Assembly (NCBI RefSeq): GCF_002086485.1
Contig: NZ_MVHF01000062.1
Span: forward strand, 1 to 40,476
Direction of reading: 5' to 3'
DNA: 40,476 bases
Source: Mycobacterium aquaticum
GTDB taxonomy: Bacteria > Actinomycetota > Actinomycetes > Mycobacteriales > Mycobacteriaceae
Shown here: positions 6,525 to 14,107 of the stretch, one piece after another
Layout: every line of letters starts with the position of its first letter
Position numbering within the stretch: position 1 is the first letter of the stretch
Position numbers and translations under genes: made by a program
The notes under the pieces: model-generated
What the model saw: only the letters and a program-made list of their open reading frames with translations
What the model was told of the DNA's origin: nothing
Database searches by the model: none

Positions 6525-6818
6525 TTACTTGTGCGGGTCATTCATGGGATGGCCATCGACCTTGAGCCATTCGTCGATCTCATGAGATTCGACGGTGTCG
6601 ATAGCGGCTCGGACGAAAGCGTGGAACTCGGTGCGTGTTCGGGTCGGCGGAATAGTCGTCGGTGCCCCAACGCGGATTGGTGGCCCACCGCGCGAACACG
6701 GCACTTCCGGTGTAACGACGGCCAGCTGCAACTCACCGCCGGTGTCGTAGAGGGTGAATTCCCACCCGGGCTTGTACGTGATGCGAGCCAGTTCTGACCG
6801 CATCTCATCGAGTGTCAT
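6525..6818 (-). CDS. Small hypothetical protein of the tail region
   Basis: 97 residues starting MTLDEMRSELARITYKPGWE. The ATG at 6818 overlaps the upstream stop (ATGA), fixing the start although the frame is open further back. The fold appears to mix a helix, a beta hairpin (WEFTLYDTGGELQLAVVTPE) and a C-terminal helix containing HAFVRAAIDTVESHEIDEWL. Similar proteins occur near the minor tail genes of mycobacteriophages. I cannot assign a function. Confidence 0.65.
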   Translation of the reverse strand: MTLDEMRSELARITYKPGWEFTLYDTGGELQLAVVTPEVPCSRGGPPIRVGAPTTIPPTRTRTEFHAFVRAAIDTVESHEIDEWLKVDGHPMNDPHK

Positions 6819-7981
6819 TGGTAGGCGCGGAACCACGCCTGGCCACGAGCACCTTTGCCGCCAGCGGATTGACCGATGCCGAACGCGCCGAGGTTGCCGC
6901 CGCGACCCCCGCCGCCAGGTGGATTGCCGGGTGCGGCCGTGCCGGAGGTGACCGCAGCGCCACCTATATAGGTGATGCCGTTCCATGTGAAGTTGCCGGG
7001 CGATTTGCCGTTCTGCCCGTTGATCACGGCGTCGCCTTTGAGTCCACCGGCGGCTGTCAGCGTCGACCCGGCTCCGACAAATGTTGCGGTGGTCGGATCA
7101 CCGTCTACACCAGGCTGATTGAAGGCGGGGTTGGAAGGGCCACCGGCGCCACCGTCACCGACGGCACCGGTGATCGCTGTGACATCCCACGGCATCGTGA
7201 CCCCTCGCTGAAGCGTGTCACCGGCCCACTGGGCGCCGTATCCACCGCACCCTGCGATGCCGGTGCCCTGGCCGCCCTGACCGCCGCCACCACCGCCAAT
7301 GAGGACGCGGTCGATGAAGTCGCAGTTGCGCGGGAACACGTAGCTGTAGGGGCCGACCGTGGTGAATGTTTGAGGCGCAGGCAGCCCGGTCGGTGGGAAG
7401 CTCAGTGCCAGTGCCCGATTGGCCATGAGGGTGGTGGCGGTGTCGATCAGGCTGAGGCGCTGCAATTCCAGGCTTCGGCTGGCCGTGATGGTCTGGCTGA
7501 ACCCCACGGGGACGACCCGATCGAGGTTGATCGCGCGCGGAACGGTGATGGCCTGTGTGAGGTCGATTGGCCGGATTTTCTGCAGGTTTACTGCGGCCGA
7601 CCAGGTGACGGCCTGCGCCAGGTCGATGCCCATGACTCGCGATAGGAATAAGGCGCGTTCGATCTCGACGGCCGCGGCCACGTCGAGTTGCAATGTGGCC
7701 TGTAACGACAGGTTTCGGGTGACGGTGATCGGCCGGTCGAGGACGAGTCGGTACACGGCCTGTATTGCGAGCTGCCGTGTCGCGGTGATCGCACGCACCA
7801 CGTCGAGGCCCTTGAGCGCCTGCAGCTCCAGGTCGCTGACCACCTGCACGGTCAGCGCGGTGCCGAGACTGAGCACGACCCACCACTGCTGTTGCCCTCC
7901 GGGCGGTTTCGGAATCGTCGGGTCTGTGGTCCAGCCCGGTTTGGGGATTAACGGTGGTGGTGGGGTGGTGGACCAGGCCAC
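6815..7981 (-). CDS. Minor tail protein with 20-residue repeats and glycine-rich head
   Basis: 388 residues in three parts. A Pro-rich start (1-37) is followed by eight tandem repeats of exactly 20 residues (about 40-197, pattern DLxQAITxxRxLxLQxxxxI). A C-terminal glycine-rich domain (about 205-388) begins YSYVFPRNCDFIDRVLIGGG. That last type of domain is frequent at the tips of actinophage tail proteins and is probably adhesive. The regular repeats suggest a beta-solenoid or prism shaft. The start is GTG 7981, overlapping the upstream TAG by one base. A host-binding tip protein is likely. Confidence 0.78.
   Translation of the reverse strand: MAWSTTPPPPLIPKPGWTTDPTIPKPPGGQQQWWVVLSLGTALTVQVVSDLELQALKGLDVVRAITATRQLAIQAVYRLVLDRPITVTRNLSLQATLQLDVAAAVEIERALFLSRVMGIDLAQAVTWSAAVNLQKIRPIDLTQAITVPRAINLDRVVPVGFSQTITASRSLELQRLSLIDTATTLMANRALALSFPPTGLPAPQTFTTVGPYSYVFPRNCDFIDRVLIGGGGGGQGGQGTGIAGCGGYGAQWAGDTLQRGVTMPWDVTAITGAVGDGGAGGPSNPAFNQPGVDGDPTTATFVGAGSTLTAAGGLKGDAVINGQNGKSPGNFTWNGITYIGGAAVTSGTAAPGNPPGGGGRGGNLGAFGIGQSAGGKGARGQAWFRAYQ
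7391..7864 (-). repeat. Eight-unit 60-bp coding repeat
   Basis: Diverged 60-bp units encode 20-residue repeats within the minor tail protein. Asp starts the unit at residues 60, 100, 120, 140 and 180, with Val at 80 and Gly at 160, so the phase is exact. Nucleotide identity is low, so the repeats are old and held by protein structure. Confidence 0.75.
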
Positions 7982-8313
7982 TACGCCACCGTGTAACCCA
8001 GTGATACCAGCGCCGCGGCGTGTGTATCAGCGTCGACCAGCGCGAGCGGTGTCATGCCGTTGGCTGGGTCACCGTCAGCATCGAGCACGGTCGCGTGTTC
8101 GTCGCAGAGGAATACCTCGGCGCTGGCCGGCAGATGTGATCGGGCGATGGGGATGTCGAACGGCATGGATGGCGTGGTCGCCACTGCGAGCCGGTCGTGC
8201 ACCGTCACCAGCAGATACCAGCCGTCCGAACAGGCGTAGTGGTTCGTGGTCGGTGCGAACTGCGGAAGCGCTTCCGCCACAAGACTTGCTGTAGACACTG
8301 CATCTCCTGTCAT
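7981..8313 (-). CDS. Hypothetical minor tail-associated protein
   Basis: 110 residues; ATG 8313 overlaps the upstream stop in ATGA, so the much longer upstream open frame is not part of the gene. The sequence looks alpha/beta, with a hydrophobic strand (GWYLLVTVHDRLAVA) and a segment naming an Asp-rich turn (VLDADGDPANG). I recognise no family. Its position between two large tail proteins with tight overlaps on both sides suggests a virion or tail assembly role. Confidence 0.65.
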   Translation of the reverse strand: MTGDAVSTASLVAEALPQFAPTTNHYACSDGWYLLVTVHDRLAVATTPSMPFDIPIARSHLPASAEVFLCDEHATVLDADGDPANGMTPLALVDADTHAAALVSLGYTVA

Positions 8314-10556
8314 CGCGTGAAGATCCAGACACACCCGGCGCCGCCCGGGCCGACCGCACCGTCTGCGCCATTGCTGGTGCTGCCCCGCGAGCCAGCGCCA
8401 GGGCCGCCGCCGCCACCACCGGGGAAGCCGCCGGCCCCGCCGTTGCCGCCGGCTCGACCGACACCGACCACGGCACCGGTTCCGCCGGCCCCGCCACCAC
8501 CGCCGCCACCACCGCACTTGGTGGCGGCGCCCGCCGAAACGGACCCGCCAGGCTGGCCGTTGTTGCCGACGCCTGATGTGGTGGTGCCGCCCAGGCCGCC
8601 AGTGCCGAGCGTGGAGGACGTTCCCGGGTCTCCGGGGGTGGAGGCCGTGTTGGGGGTGTTGATCGCGTCCTGGCCGTTGCCGCCCTTGCCGCCCTGCCCC
8701 GGCTGCGAGCTGGTCGGGGTGAACCCGAATGCAGTGGCGATACCACCCGGGGAACCAGGCGACGGCGACTGAGCGAGCACCGTGCCGGTGTGGTTCCCGG
8801 TCGCGGCCCGCACATAAGACCGGGCACCGTTGGTGCCGACCGCGATATCGAGCTGCGCGGGCAGCGTGGCTACGTCGAGCGGCTGCACGAGGTACGAACC
8901 GTCCAGCCCCGGATTGCCCCCGATCTTTCCTGACGGGGGACTGCTGGGCTGGCCGCTGCCGACCAGCACCGCGATGGCCTCGGTGATGCCCGTCGGGCGC
9001 ACCCAGTTCGTCTGTGACGACGTGAACGTGGTGACGTTGAATCCGGCGATCACCGCATCGCGGATCGCCTCGATGGTCTGTTGAGCCTGAGCCGGGGTCC
9101 CGGTGCCGCCGGACCCGAACCATCCGTTGAAGATGCCGGCGAGGCCGTCGGTGACGGTGTCGCCGAGGTCGACCAGGCCTTCGACCACCGTCTTCGGCAC
9201 GGTGCCGGTGATGTCCGCGCCGTTCAATTGCCCGGATGCCATCAGCTTCTGGGTCTTCTGCCCGAGCGAAGTCCACCAGTCCTTGATGTCCTGCAGAACC
9301 GGCAGCGACGGCACGGTGGGGATACCCGCGAGAATGTCGCGGATCGTCTCCAGGATCGTCTTGAGGTCGAGCAGGCCGGTGATGCGATCCATGCCGAGCA
9401 TCCCCAGCACCGTGGCCGGGGCGTGGAGCAGCGCGTCGAGCAGGTTGTTCAGCTCGTTGATGCGTGCCTGGATGGCTGCGGGCAGCCCGTCGGCGAGCAC
9501 CCCGACCGGCGGGATTTTCAGCACTGGTGTGTTGAGCCAGTACACCGCGCCGGCCGCCAGCGGGTCGTTTGTCAGGGCGGGTCGCACCGACTGCACCCCG
9601 GCGGGGATGTCCCACTCCGAATCACCCAGCGTGACAGGTGAACTGATGGTGCCCGACGGGTTCGGAATCGACCCGAGGACTACCGGTGTCGCCGGGCCGG
9701 AACCATCGGCCGAGGCGAACGTCTCCAGCACGTACCGAATACCCTGGCCTGCCGTCGAACTCACCCCGGAGTACTTCACCTTGATCTCGGTGTTCAGCGG
9801 CTGGTCGGGTTCGACCTTGATGACACCGGACTTCAGATAGAGGATTTTCGCGGTGCCGTCACAGATCACCTTGGCCGCGTCGGCTGCCGCGTCGTACGAC
9901 CAGCCGTCGTTGTTCGGCACAGATGTCGCCGTGAACCGCTCCAACAGGTTCGGTACCGCGGTCGTCAGGAACGGGATCGGCACCCCACCGGCGAACTGCG
10001 GCAACTGAATCGGGCCAAACAGATTCGCCGCCGGGAGCGGCGAATTCGGACCCAGCAGCAGGTTGAGCGGCAGCAGGAACGTCGACACGACCGTGTGCCA
10101 TATCGCCGCGGGGTCCATTGACGACGGGTTCGTGAAGTCGAGGCCTGCGAACAGGACCCGGAAGATCCCGAAGATGTCCTGGATTTGCAGCAGTACCGGG
10201 TCATCGCCGTCGTAGGTGCCGAGGATGGCCTCCAGCAGGCCGACCAGTTCGCCGACGACCGGCAGGTCTTCGATGAACTTGAGCAGCAGGTTCGGCAGGT
10301 CCTCGGGACCCTGGACATCGGCCGGATCAGCGTTGGCGACAGCTGAATTGAATTCCGCCCAGATCCTCGTCAGGATCCCGAACGGGGTCAGGTCCGTGAG
10401 GGGATGGCCGCCGCTGGACCCATCGAAAATGGATGGGAACCGTTCAGCAGCGCGGCCCCGCATCGCCGACGGGGACATGTCCTGCAGCCGACTGGCCAGC
10501 TTATCGAGCGTGAGTGCTTCGACCGGCAGGTTCGTGACGCCACCCGGTGTGGTCAC
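8310..10556 (-). CDS. Large minor tail protein with glycine-rich C-terminus
   Basis: 748 residues. The N-terminal half is helical and aliphatic (for example KFIEDLPVVGELVGLLEAIL), the middle (about 220-340) is a beta-rich carbohydrate-binding-like domain, and the end (about 545-748) is glycine-rich and stops at CVWIFTR. The start of that last domain, TFTSSQTNWVRPTGITEAIA, parallels the glycine-rich head of the 6815-7981 protein. This is a standard large mycobacteriophage minor tail protein, likely at the tail tip and involved in adsorption. It is tightly overlapped with both neighbours. Confidence 0.85.
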   Translation of the reverse strand: MTTPGGVTNLPVEALTLDKLASRLQDMSPSAMRGRAAERFPSIFDGSSGGHPLTDLTPFGILTRIWAEFNSAVANADPADVQGPEDLPNLLLKFIEDLPVVGELVGLLEAILGTYDGDDPVLLQIQDIFGIFRVLFAGLDFTNPSSMDPAAIWHTVVSTFLLPLNLLLGPNSPLPAANLFGPIQLPQFAGGVPIPFLTTAVPNLLERFTATSVPNNDGWSYDAAADAAKVICDGTAKILYLKSGVIKVEPDQPLNTEIKVKYSGVSSTAGQGIRYVLETFASADGSGPATPVVLGSIPNPSGTISSPVTLGDSEWDIPAGVQSVRPALTNDPLAAGAVYWLNTPVLKIPPVGVLADGLPAAIQARINELNNLLDALLHAPATVLGMLGMDRITGLLDLKTILETIRDILAGIPTVPSLPVLQDIKDWWTSLGQKTQKLMASGQLNGADITGTVPKTVVEGLVDLGDTVTDGLAGIFNGWFGSGGTGTPAQAQQTIEAIRDAVIAGFNVTTFTSSQTNWVRPTGITEAIAVLVGSGQPSSPPSGKIGGNPGLDGSYLVQPLDVATLPAQLDIAVGTNGARSYVRAATGNHTGTVLAQSPSPGSPGGIATAFGFTPTSSQPGQGGKGGNGQDAINTPNTASTPGDPGTSSTLGTGGLGGTTTSGVGNNGQPGGSVSAGAATKCGGGGGGGGAGGTGAVVGVGRAGGNGGAGGFPGGGGGGPGAGSRGSTSNGADGAVGPGGAGCVWIFTR

Positions 10557-10978
10557 GCCTGCACCGCCCGAGCCGCCTTCGCGATCCGCTTCGGCGGTGT
10601 CGGCGCGGTCGCGGTCCGCGCCACGAACGGCTCACCGTCGGTGTGCTGCGGCGGATCCGGCAGCTTGACCGACCGCTCCCGCACCCCATCAGTGATCCAC
10701 GCCGGCGCGTGCACGGCCTCCGGGTCGATGTGCTCAGTCTGCCGCACCCCGAGCGCGACGAGCTGCGCCGCCAGATCACCGACCACAGGCTGCAGCAGGT
10801 GCAACGGCATCTCTGTCGCCGTCAGCAGCGCTGACGCCAGCGCCCCGCCGATCGCCTTCGTCTGGCCCTCGATGTCGCCGACATCCGGGATCTTCTTCGG
10901 AATGACCTGAGACTCAATAACCTTGTCCGCGATCGCTTTCGCACTCGCGCCGGATATCCGCCGACTCTTTTTGCTCAC
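10553..10978 (-). CDS. Minor tail-region protein
   Basis: 141 residues from GTG 10978, which overlaps the upstream TGA. The sequence is helical and basic at the start (VSKKSRRISGASAKAIADKV), then helical to about residue 85, with a Pro-rich C-terminus. Small proteins of this kind lie between the tail hub and the large tip protein in many mycobacteriophages. A structural role is inferred from place. No catalytic motif is visible. Confidence 0.65.
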   Translation of the reverse strand: MSKKSRRISGASAKAIADKVIESQVIPKKIPDVGDIEGQTKAIGGALASALLTATEMPLHLLQPVVGDLAAQLVALGVRQTEHIDPEAVHAPAWITDGVRERSVKLPDPPQHTDGEPFVARTATAPTPPKRIAKAARAVQA

Positions 10979-12741
10979 CACAGTCCTATCTGGTTCAGTC
11001 CACTCATCGCCTTCGCCGTCAGCTCCGCCAGCTTCTCGATCGCATCCGCGTCGCGGCGGGTGGCGCCAAAGGTGGCATCGATGCCGAGTCCCTTGCCGTC
11101 GCCCCAAGCGATGTCGAGCTGGCGGCACCGGCGCACGAACACCCGCGGCATGAGGTACTTCGAGGTTCCGCCAACCCGATCACCGAGCCACCAGTGCCCA
11201 AACCCGTTGTCGCCGATCAGCCATGGAGCCGCGTTCGCGACCGTCAGGGTGAAATCGGTGTCGGGGTCGGTCTCGCGCCGTCGACGCCGCAGATCCATCA
11301 CGGACAGCGCGGTGAACGCCTGGGTGACGTTGGTGCTGGTGGTCTCCAGGTAGTGGCCCCACCCCTGTTTGGCGACCCGCAGCAGCAGCGGTACCGACAT
11401 ATAGGCGAGGATCGAGTCCTTATAGATCGGGTTCAGGAAGCTGTCCAACGCACCGCCGAGCGACCCAACCGAAATGGTGTAGCCAACGACTGCGCTGATC
11501 GTCGCGCCCAGGTTGTCGCCCAAGACGTCACCGGCATAATTCACGGCCGCCGAGATCAGCTCGTTGACGCCGGGCATTGACTGGCCACCGACGGTGATGC
11601 GGCCGGGCCCGCCGGGTGACCGCGAGAATTCCGAGGTTTGGATGCCGGTGATGTCGCCGTCGCGGTAGATGACGTAGGGGTGCGCGGGCAGCGTCCCGAG
11701 GATGCCGGGCAGCCGGTAGCCGGTCTCGTCGATCGTCTCCCCGGTGAACAGGTCGTAGGAGTCCTCGACATGATTGGACGTGACGTTGGCGATCGTGCGG
11801 GTCAGGCCGGTGAGCAGGTTGCCGCCGATGCTCGTGCCTTCGCGGAACCCAGATTTGTTGACGATGCCGACGAACAGGGTTCCGTTGCGCCAGTTGGTTC
11901 CCGCGCCGGGCCACGGCTCCGGGTCGCCGGTGAACCACCGCCGCAAATCCCACTGCAGCTCCGCGTCCTCGAGGATCGGTGCTGCCACATCGAACATCGA
12001 TGTCTTGATGGACCCGACGACCAGAGCCAGCGGCGCGACAGAATCGCCGAAGTTGCGGGGCTTGACCACGATCTGTGACTGCTGCCAAAACCCCCGCAGC
12101 GCATCCACCAACCCTTCGATGGTCCAGTTCGCCGGGTCGAGCAACTTCATCAGGTCGCCGATGTCAATGTTGGTCAGCTGTAGGCGCAGCAGGTTGCACG
12201 CCATCGTCAGCAGCAGCGCGTGATCGGCCTGCAGGTACATCATCCAGGCCTTGGGCTGCTGGATCAGTGACACCGGCAGGAATGGATTACCTGCTGTGTG
12301 AACGAATTTCAGTTCCTCGATGTCGTCGAGGAAGTCGATAACCACCTCGTCGCCCTTGTCGCCCCGCACGACGGTCACGCCGTTCTGCGGCTTCATCCGG
12401 CCGCAGAGGCGGGCGCCCATCGTCTCGATGCGGACGTGGATATTGCTGGTGCCGCGCGCTTCCTCGTCGAGCGCCCAGAACGCCGCCCAGGTTCGCCTCC
12501 GGTCATCGAGGTCGATCGGGAGCCGCAGCTGGATGACGCCGGTCTCGTTGACGACCGGTGTGACTCTGCCGCCGAGCTCGCCGTGCACCTGGCCGCGGTA
12601 GACCCAGTCGCCGTCGTAGAGCCAGATTTTCGGCCGGTCGTAGGCGCGTTCGATGCGGTACTCACGCAGCTCCCGCGCCCACGCGGCGAAGTCCTCGTGA
12701 TCGGTGCCGGTGAACGGCTCCGCGAACGTCGCAATCGTCAT
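10975..12741 (-). CDS. Tail hub / minor tail protein (Gp37-like)
   Basis: 588 residues. The early region (35-150: IWLYDGDWVYRGQVHGELGG, then IDLDDRRRTWAAFWALDEEA) and overall length fit the siphovirus Gp37-like tail hub family (actinophage minor tail protein), which sits below the distal tail protein. A Gly/Ala-rich hydrophobic stretch (about 400-450) may be a membrane-interacting segment. It follows the distal tail and 55-residue genes with four-base overlaps. The identification rests on sequence character plus gene order. Confidence 0.8.
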   Translation of the reverse strand: MTIATFAEPFTGTDHEDFAAWARELREYRIERAYDRPKIWLYDGDWVYRGQVHGELGGRVTPVVNETGVIQLRLPIDLDDRRRTWAAFWALDEEARGTSNIHVRIETMGARLCGRMKPQNGVTVVRGDKGDEVVIDFLDDIEELKFVHTAGNPFLPVSLIQQPKAWMMYLQADHALLLTMACNLLRLQLTNIDIGDLMKLLDPANWTIEGLVDALRGFWQQSQIVVKPRNFGDSVAPLALVVGSIKTSMFDVAAPILEDAELQWDLRRWFTGDPEPWPGAGTNWRNGTLFVGIVNKSGFREGTSIGGNLLTGLTRTIANVTSNHVEDSYDLFTGETIDETGYRLPGILGTLPAHPYVIYRDGDITGIQTSEFSRSPGGPGRITVGGQSMPGVNELISAAVNYAGDVLGDNLGATISAVVGYTISVGSLGGALDSFLNPIYKDSILAYMSVPLLLRVAKQGWGHYLETTSTNVTQAFTALSVMDLRRRRRETDPDTDFTLTVANAAPWLIGDNGFGHWWLGDRVGGTSKYLMPRVFVRRCRQLDIAWGDGKGLGIDATFGATRRDADAIEKLAELTAKAMSGLNQIGLW

Positions 12742-12905
12742 TCGTCACCCTCGTCGCTATACGCATCGCCGTACCAGAGGCGCCGCATTTCCTCGTCGCA
12801 GTCGCGACATGGGCGGCGCTGGGAGCATCCGGTCTCGATCTCGTGCGCCTGCCGAAGCGACAGGCCGGACTCGATGACCGCCTTACCTTTGTCGGTGATC
12901 TTCAT
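12738..12905 (-). CDS. 55-residue cysteine-containing protein
   Basis: ATG 12905 overlaps the distal tail stop (TGATG) and the gene's own stop overlaps the hub start. The protein begins MKITDKGKAVIESGLSLRQA and has a CSQRRPCRDC cluster that could bind zinc, then an acidic end. Two flanking overlaps in a tail operon argue that it is real. It may be a tail assembly factor. No family is recognised. Confidence 0.6.
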   Translation of the reverse strand: MKITDKGKAVIESGLSLRQAHEIETGCSQRRPCRDCDEEMRRLWYGDAYSDEGDE

Positions 12906-14107
12906 CAGGCCTCCAACCCCGACTCGGCTGACCAGAATCGGCGTTGCCGCAACGTGGCTTTCGCACCCTTCGGCCCGTTGCACACCACCGGCATCAGCAC
13001 CGGATCATCGACAGTCCCGGTATACGGTGGGACCGGATACACAGGTTCGACACCGTTGAAAAGCCCAGCGGCATTGGATAAGTCAGCGTTGACGTAGGTG
13101 TCCATGAACGGGTCAGACATCACCGACAGCAACTGGGTGAGTTCCTGGGTGACGATCATCCGCGCCGCATCCGACCCGACCGGGCGGTTCCACCTACGTT
13201 CCTGACCGAACCCGAAGTCGGGGAACTGCCAGGCCTTCGCCGGGTCGAATTCCCATTCGAGCCAGAGGTTCTGATCGGTCGGGTTCCACACCTCGAACCA
13301 ACCGATGCACTCCCCGGCGACGGTGACCTTGCCCTGCACCAGTCCCAGATCGCCCCATATGCCCCCCGCAGTCAGGCTGACTCTCGTGCCGGTGAGGGTG
13401 CTGCTGCCGGCGGCCGGGCCGGTGAACAGGACAACGAGATTGCTCGCAGACGTCGTTGTGGCCGCCGTTCCGGTGACGGTGACGTTCCCAGCGCCCACCG
13501 ATGCGAGGCCCTCCAGCGCCGACTTGATGGTGGCCGCGTTTGCGTTGAACGGCAGGTTGCCGGTCGTGTTGGCGCCGTATGTCAGGGTGAAGTTGCCGCC
13601 ATCGGCCTGGATCTTGATCGTGAACCGGTCGGCCGGATTCTCCCACGAGGCAACGGTTTCGGTGCCCTCGAACATCGGGTTGACCGCGATCACGGAGACG
13701 ACGGCGTGATACTCCTGGTCGATGTCGGCGTCGAACCCGTCCTCGGTGGTGTACTGGATTTCCTTGGACAGCCGCAGCGTGAGCGACCGGCGTCCCGATG
13801 GCCCGTCGTAGTGCCACTTGACCTTGCGGAAGTTGCCCGGTGTGCCCCAGAGCCGTTGGAACCGCGGCCGGGACTCGGGGGTGAGCCAGAACGGCAACAC
13901 CATCTCCCGGATTGGGATGGTGTCACCGACGATCCGGCCGCCCGGCTCGAACGCACCGGACAGGGTTCGCACGGTGAACCCGGTGTCGTAGAGGCCATTC
14001 GGGTCGGTGTCCAGAATGATGTCGTCGCCCAGGTAGGCATCGTTGGGCGCGGACACCACGACCGAATCACCATTGTCCGATTCGAGGGTGATCGTTGCGA
14101 CGGCCAT
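12905..14107 (-). CDS. Distal tail protein (Dit-like) with inserted beta domain
   Basis: 400 residues directly after the tape measure, the canonical place of the distal tail protein. The N-terminal part (1-160) contains the Dit-type segment VLPFWLTPESRPRFQRLWGT. An inserted beta domain (about 162-249), with NAATIKSALEGLASVGAGNV and LVVLFTGPAAG, resembles a repeat module also seen at the end of the major tail protein. The remainder (WNPTDQNLWLEWEFDP) returns to the Dit-like galectin fold. The insert probably projects from the tail and binds host carbohydrate (inference). Confidence 0.82.
   Translation of the reverse strand: MAVATITLESDNGDSVVVSAPNDAYLGDDIILDTDPNGLYDTGFTVRTLSGAFEPGGRIVGDTIPIREMVLPFWLTPESRPRFQRLWGTPGNFRKVKWHYDGPSGRRSLTLRLSKEIQYTTEDGFDADIDQEYHAVVSVIAVNPMFEGTETVASWENPADRFTIKIQADGGNFTLTYGANTTGNLPFNANAATIKSALEGLASVGAGNVTVTGTAATTTSASNLVVLFTGPAAGSSTLTGTRVSLTAGGIWGDLGLVQGKVTVAGECIGWFEVWNPTDQNLWLEWEFDPAKAWQFPDFGFGQERRWNRPVGSDAARMIVTQELTQLLSVMSDPFMDTYVNADLSNAAGLFNGVEPVYPVPPYTGTVDDPVLMPVVCNGPKGAKATLRQRRFWSAESGLEA

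Noticed and set aside
7981..9615. 544-codon minus-strand frame extending the 110-residue gene
   Set aside because: The upstream part overlaps the large minor tail protein in another frame and has an Arg-rich composition. The ATGA overlap at 8310-8313 fixes the real start.
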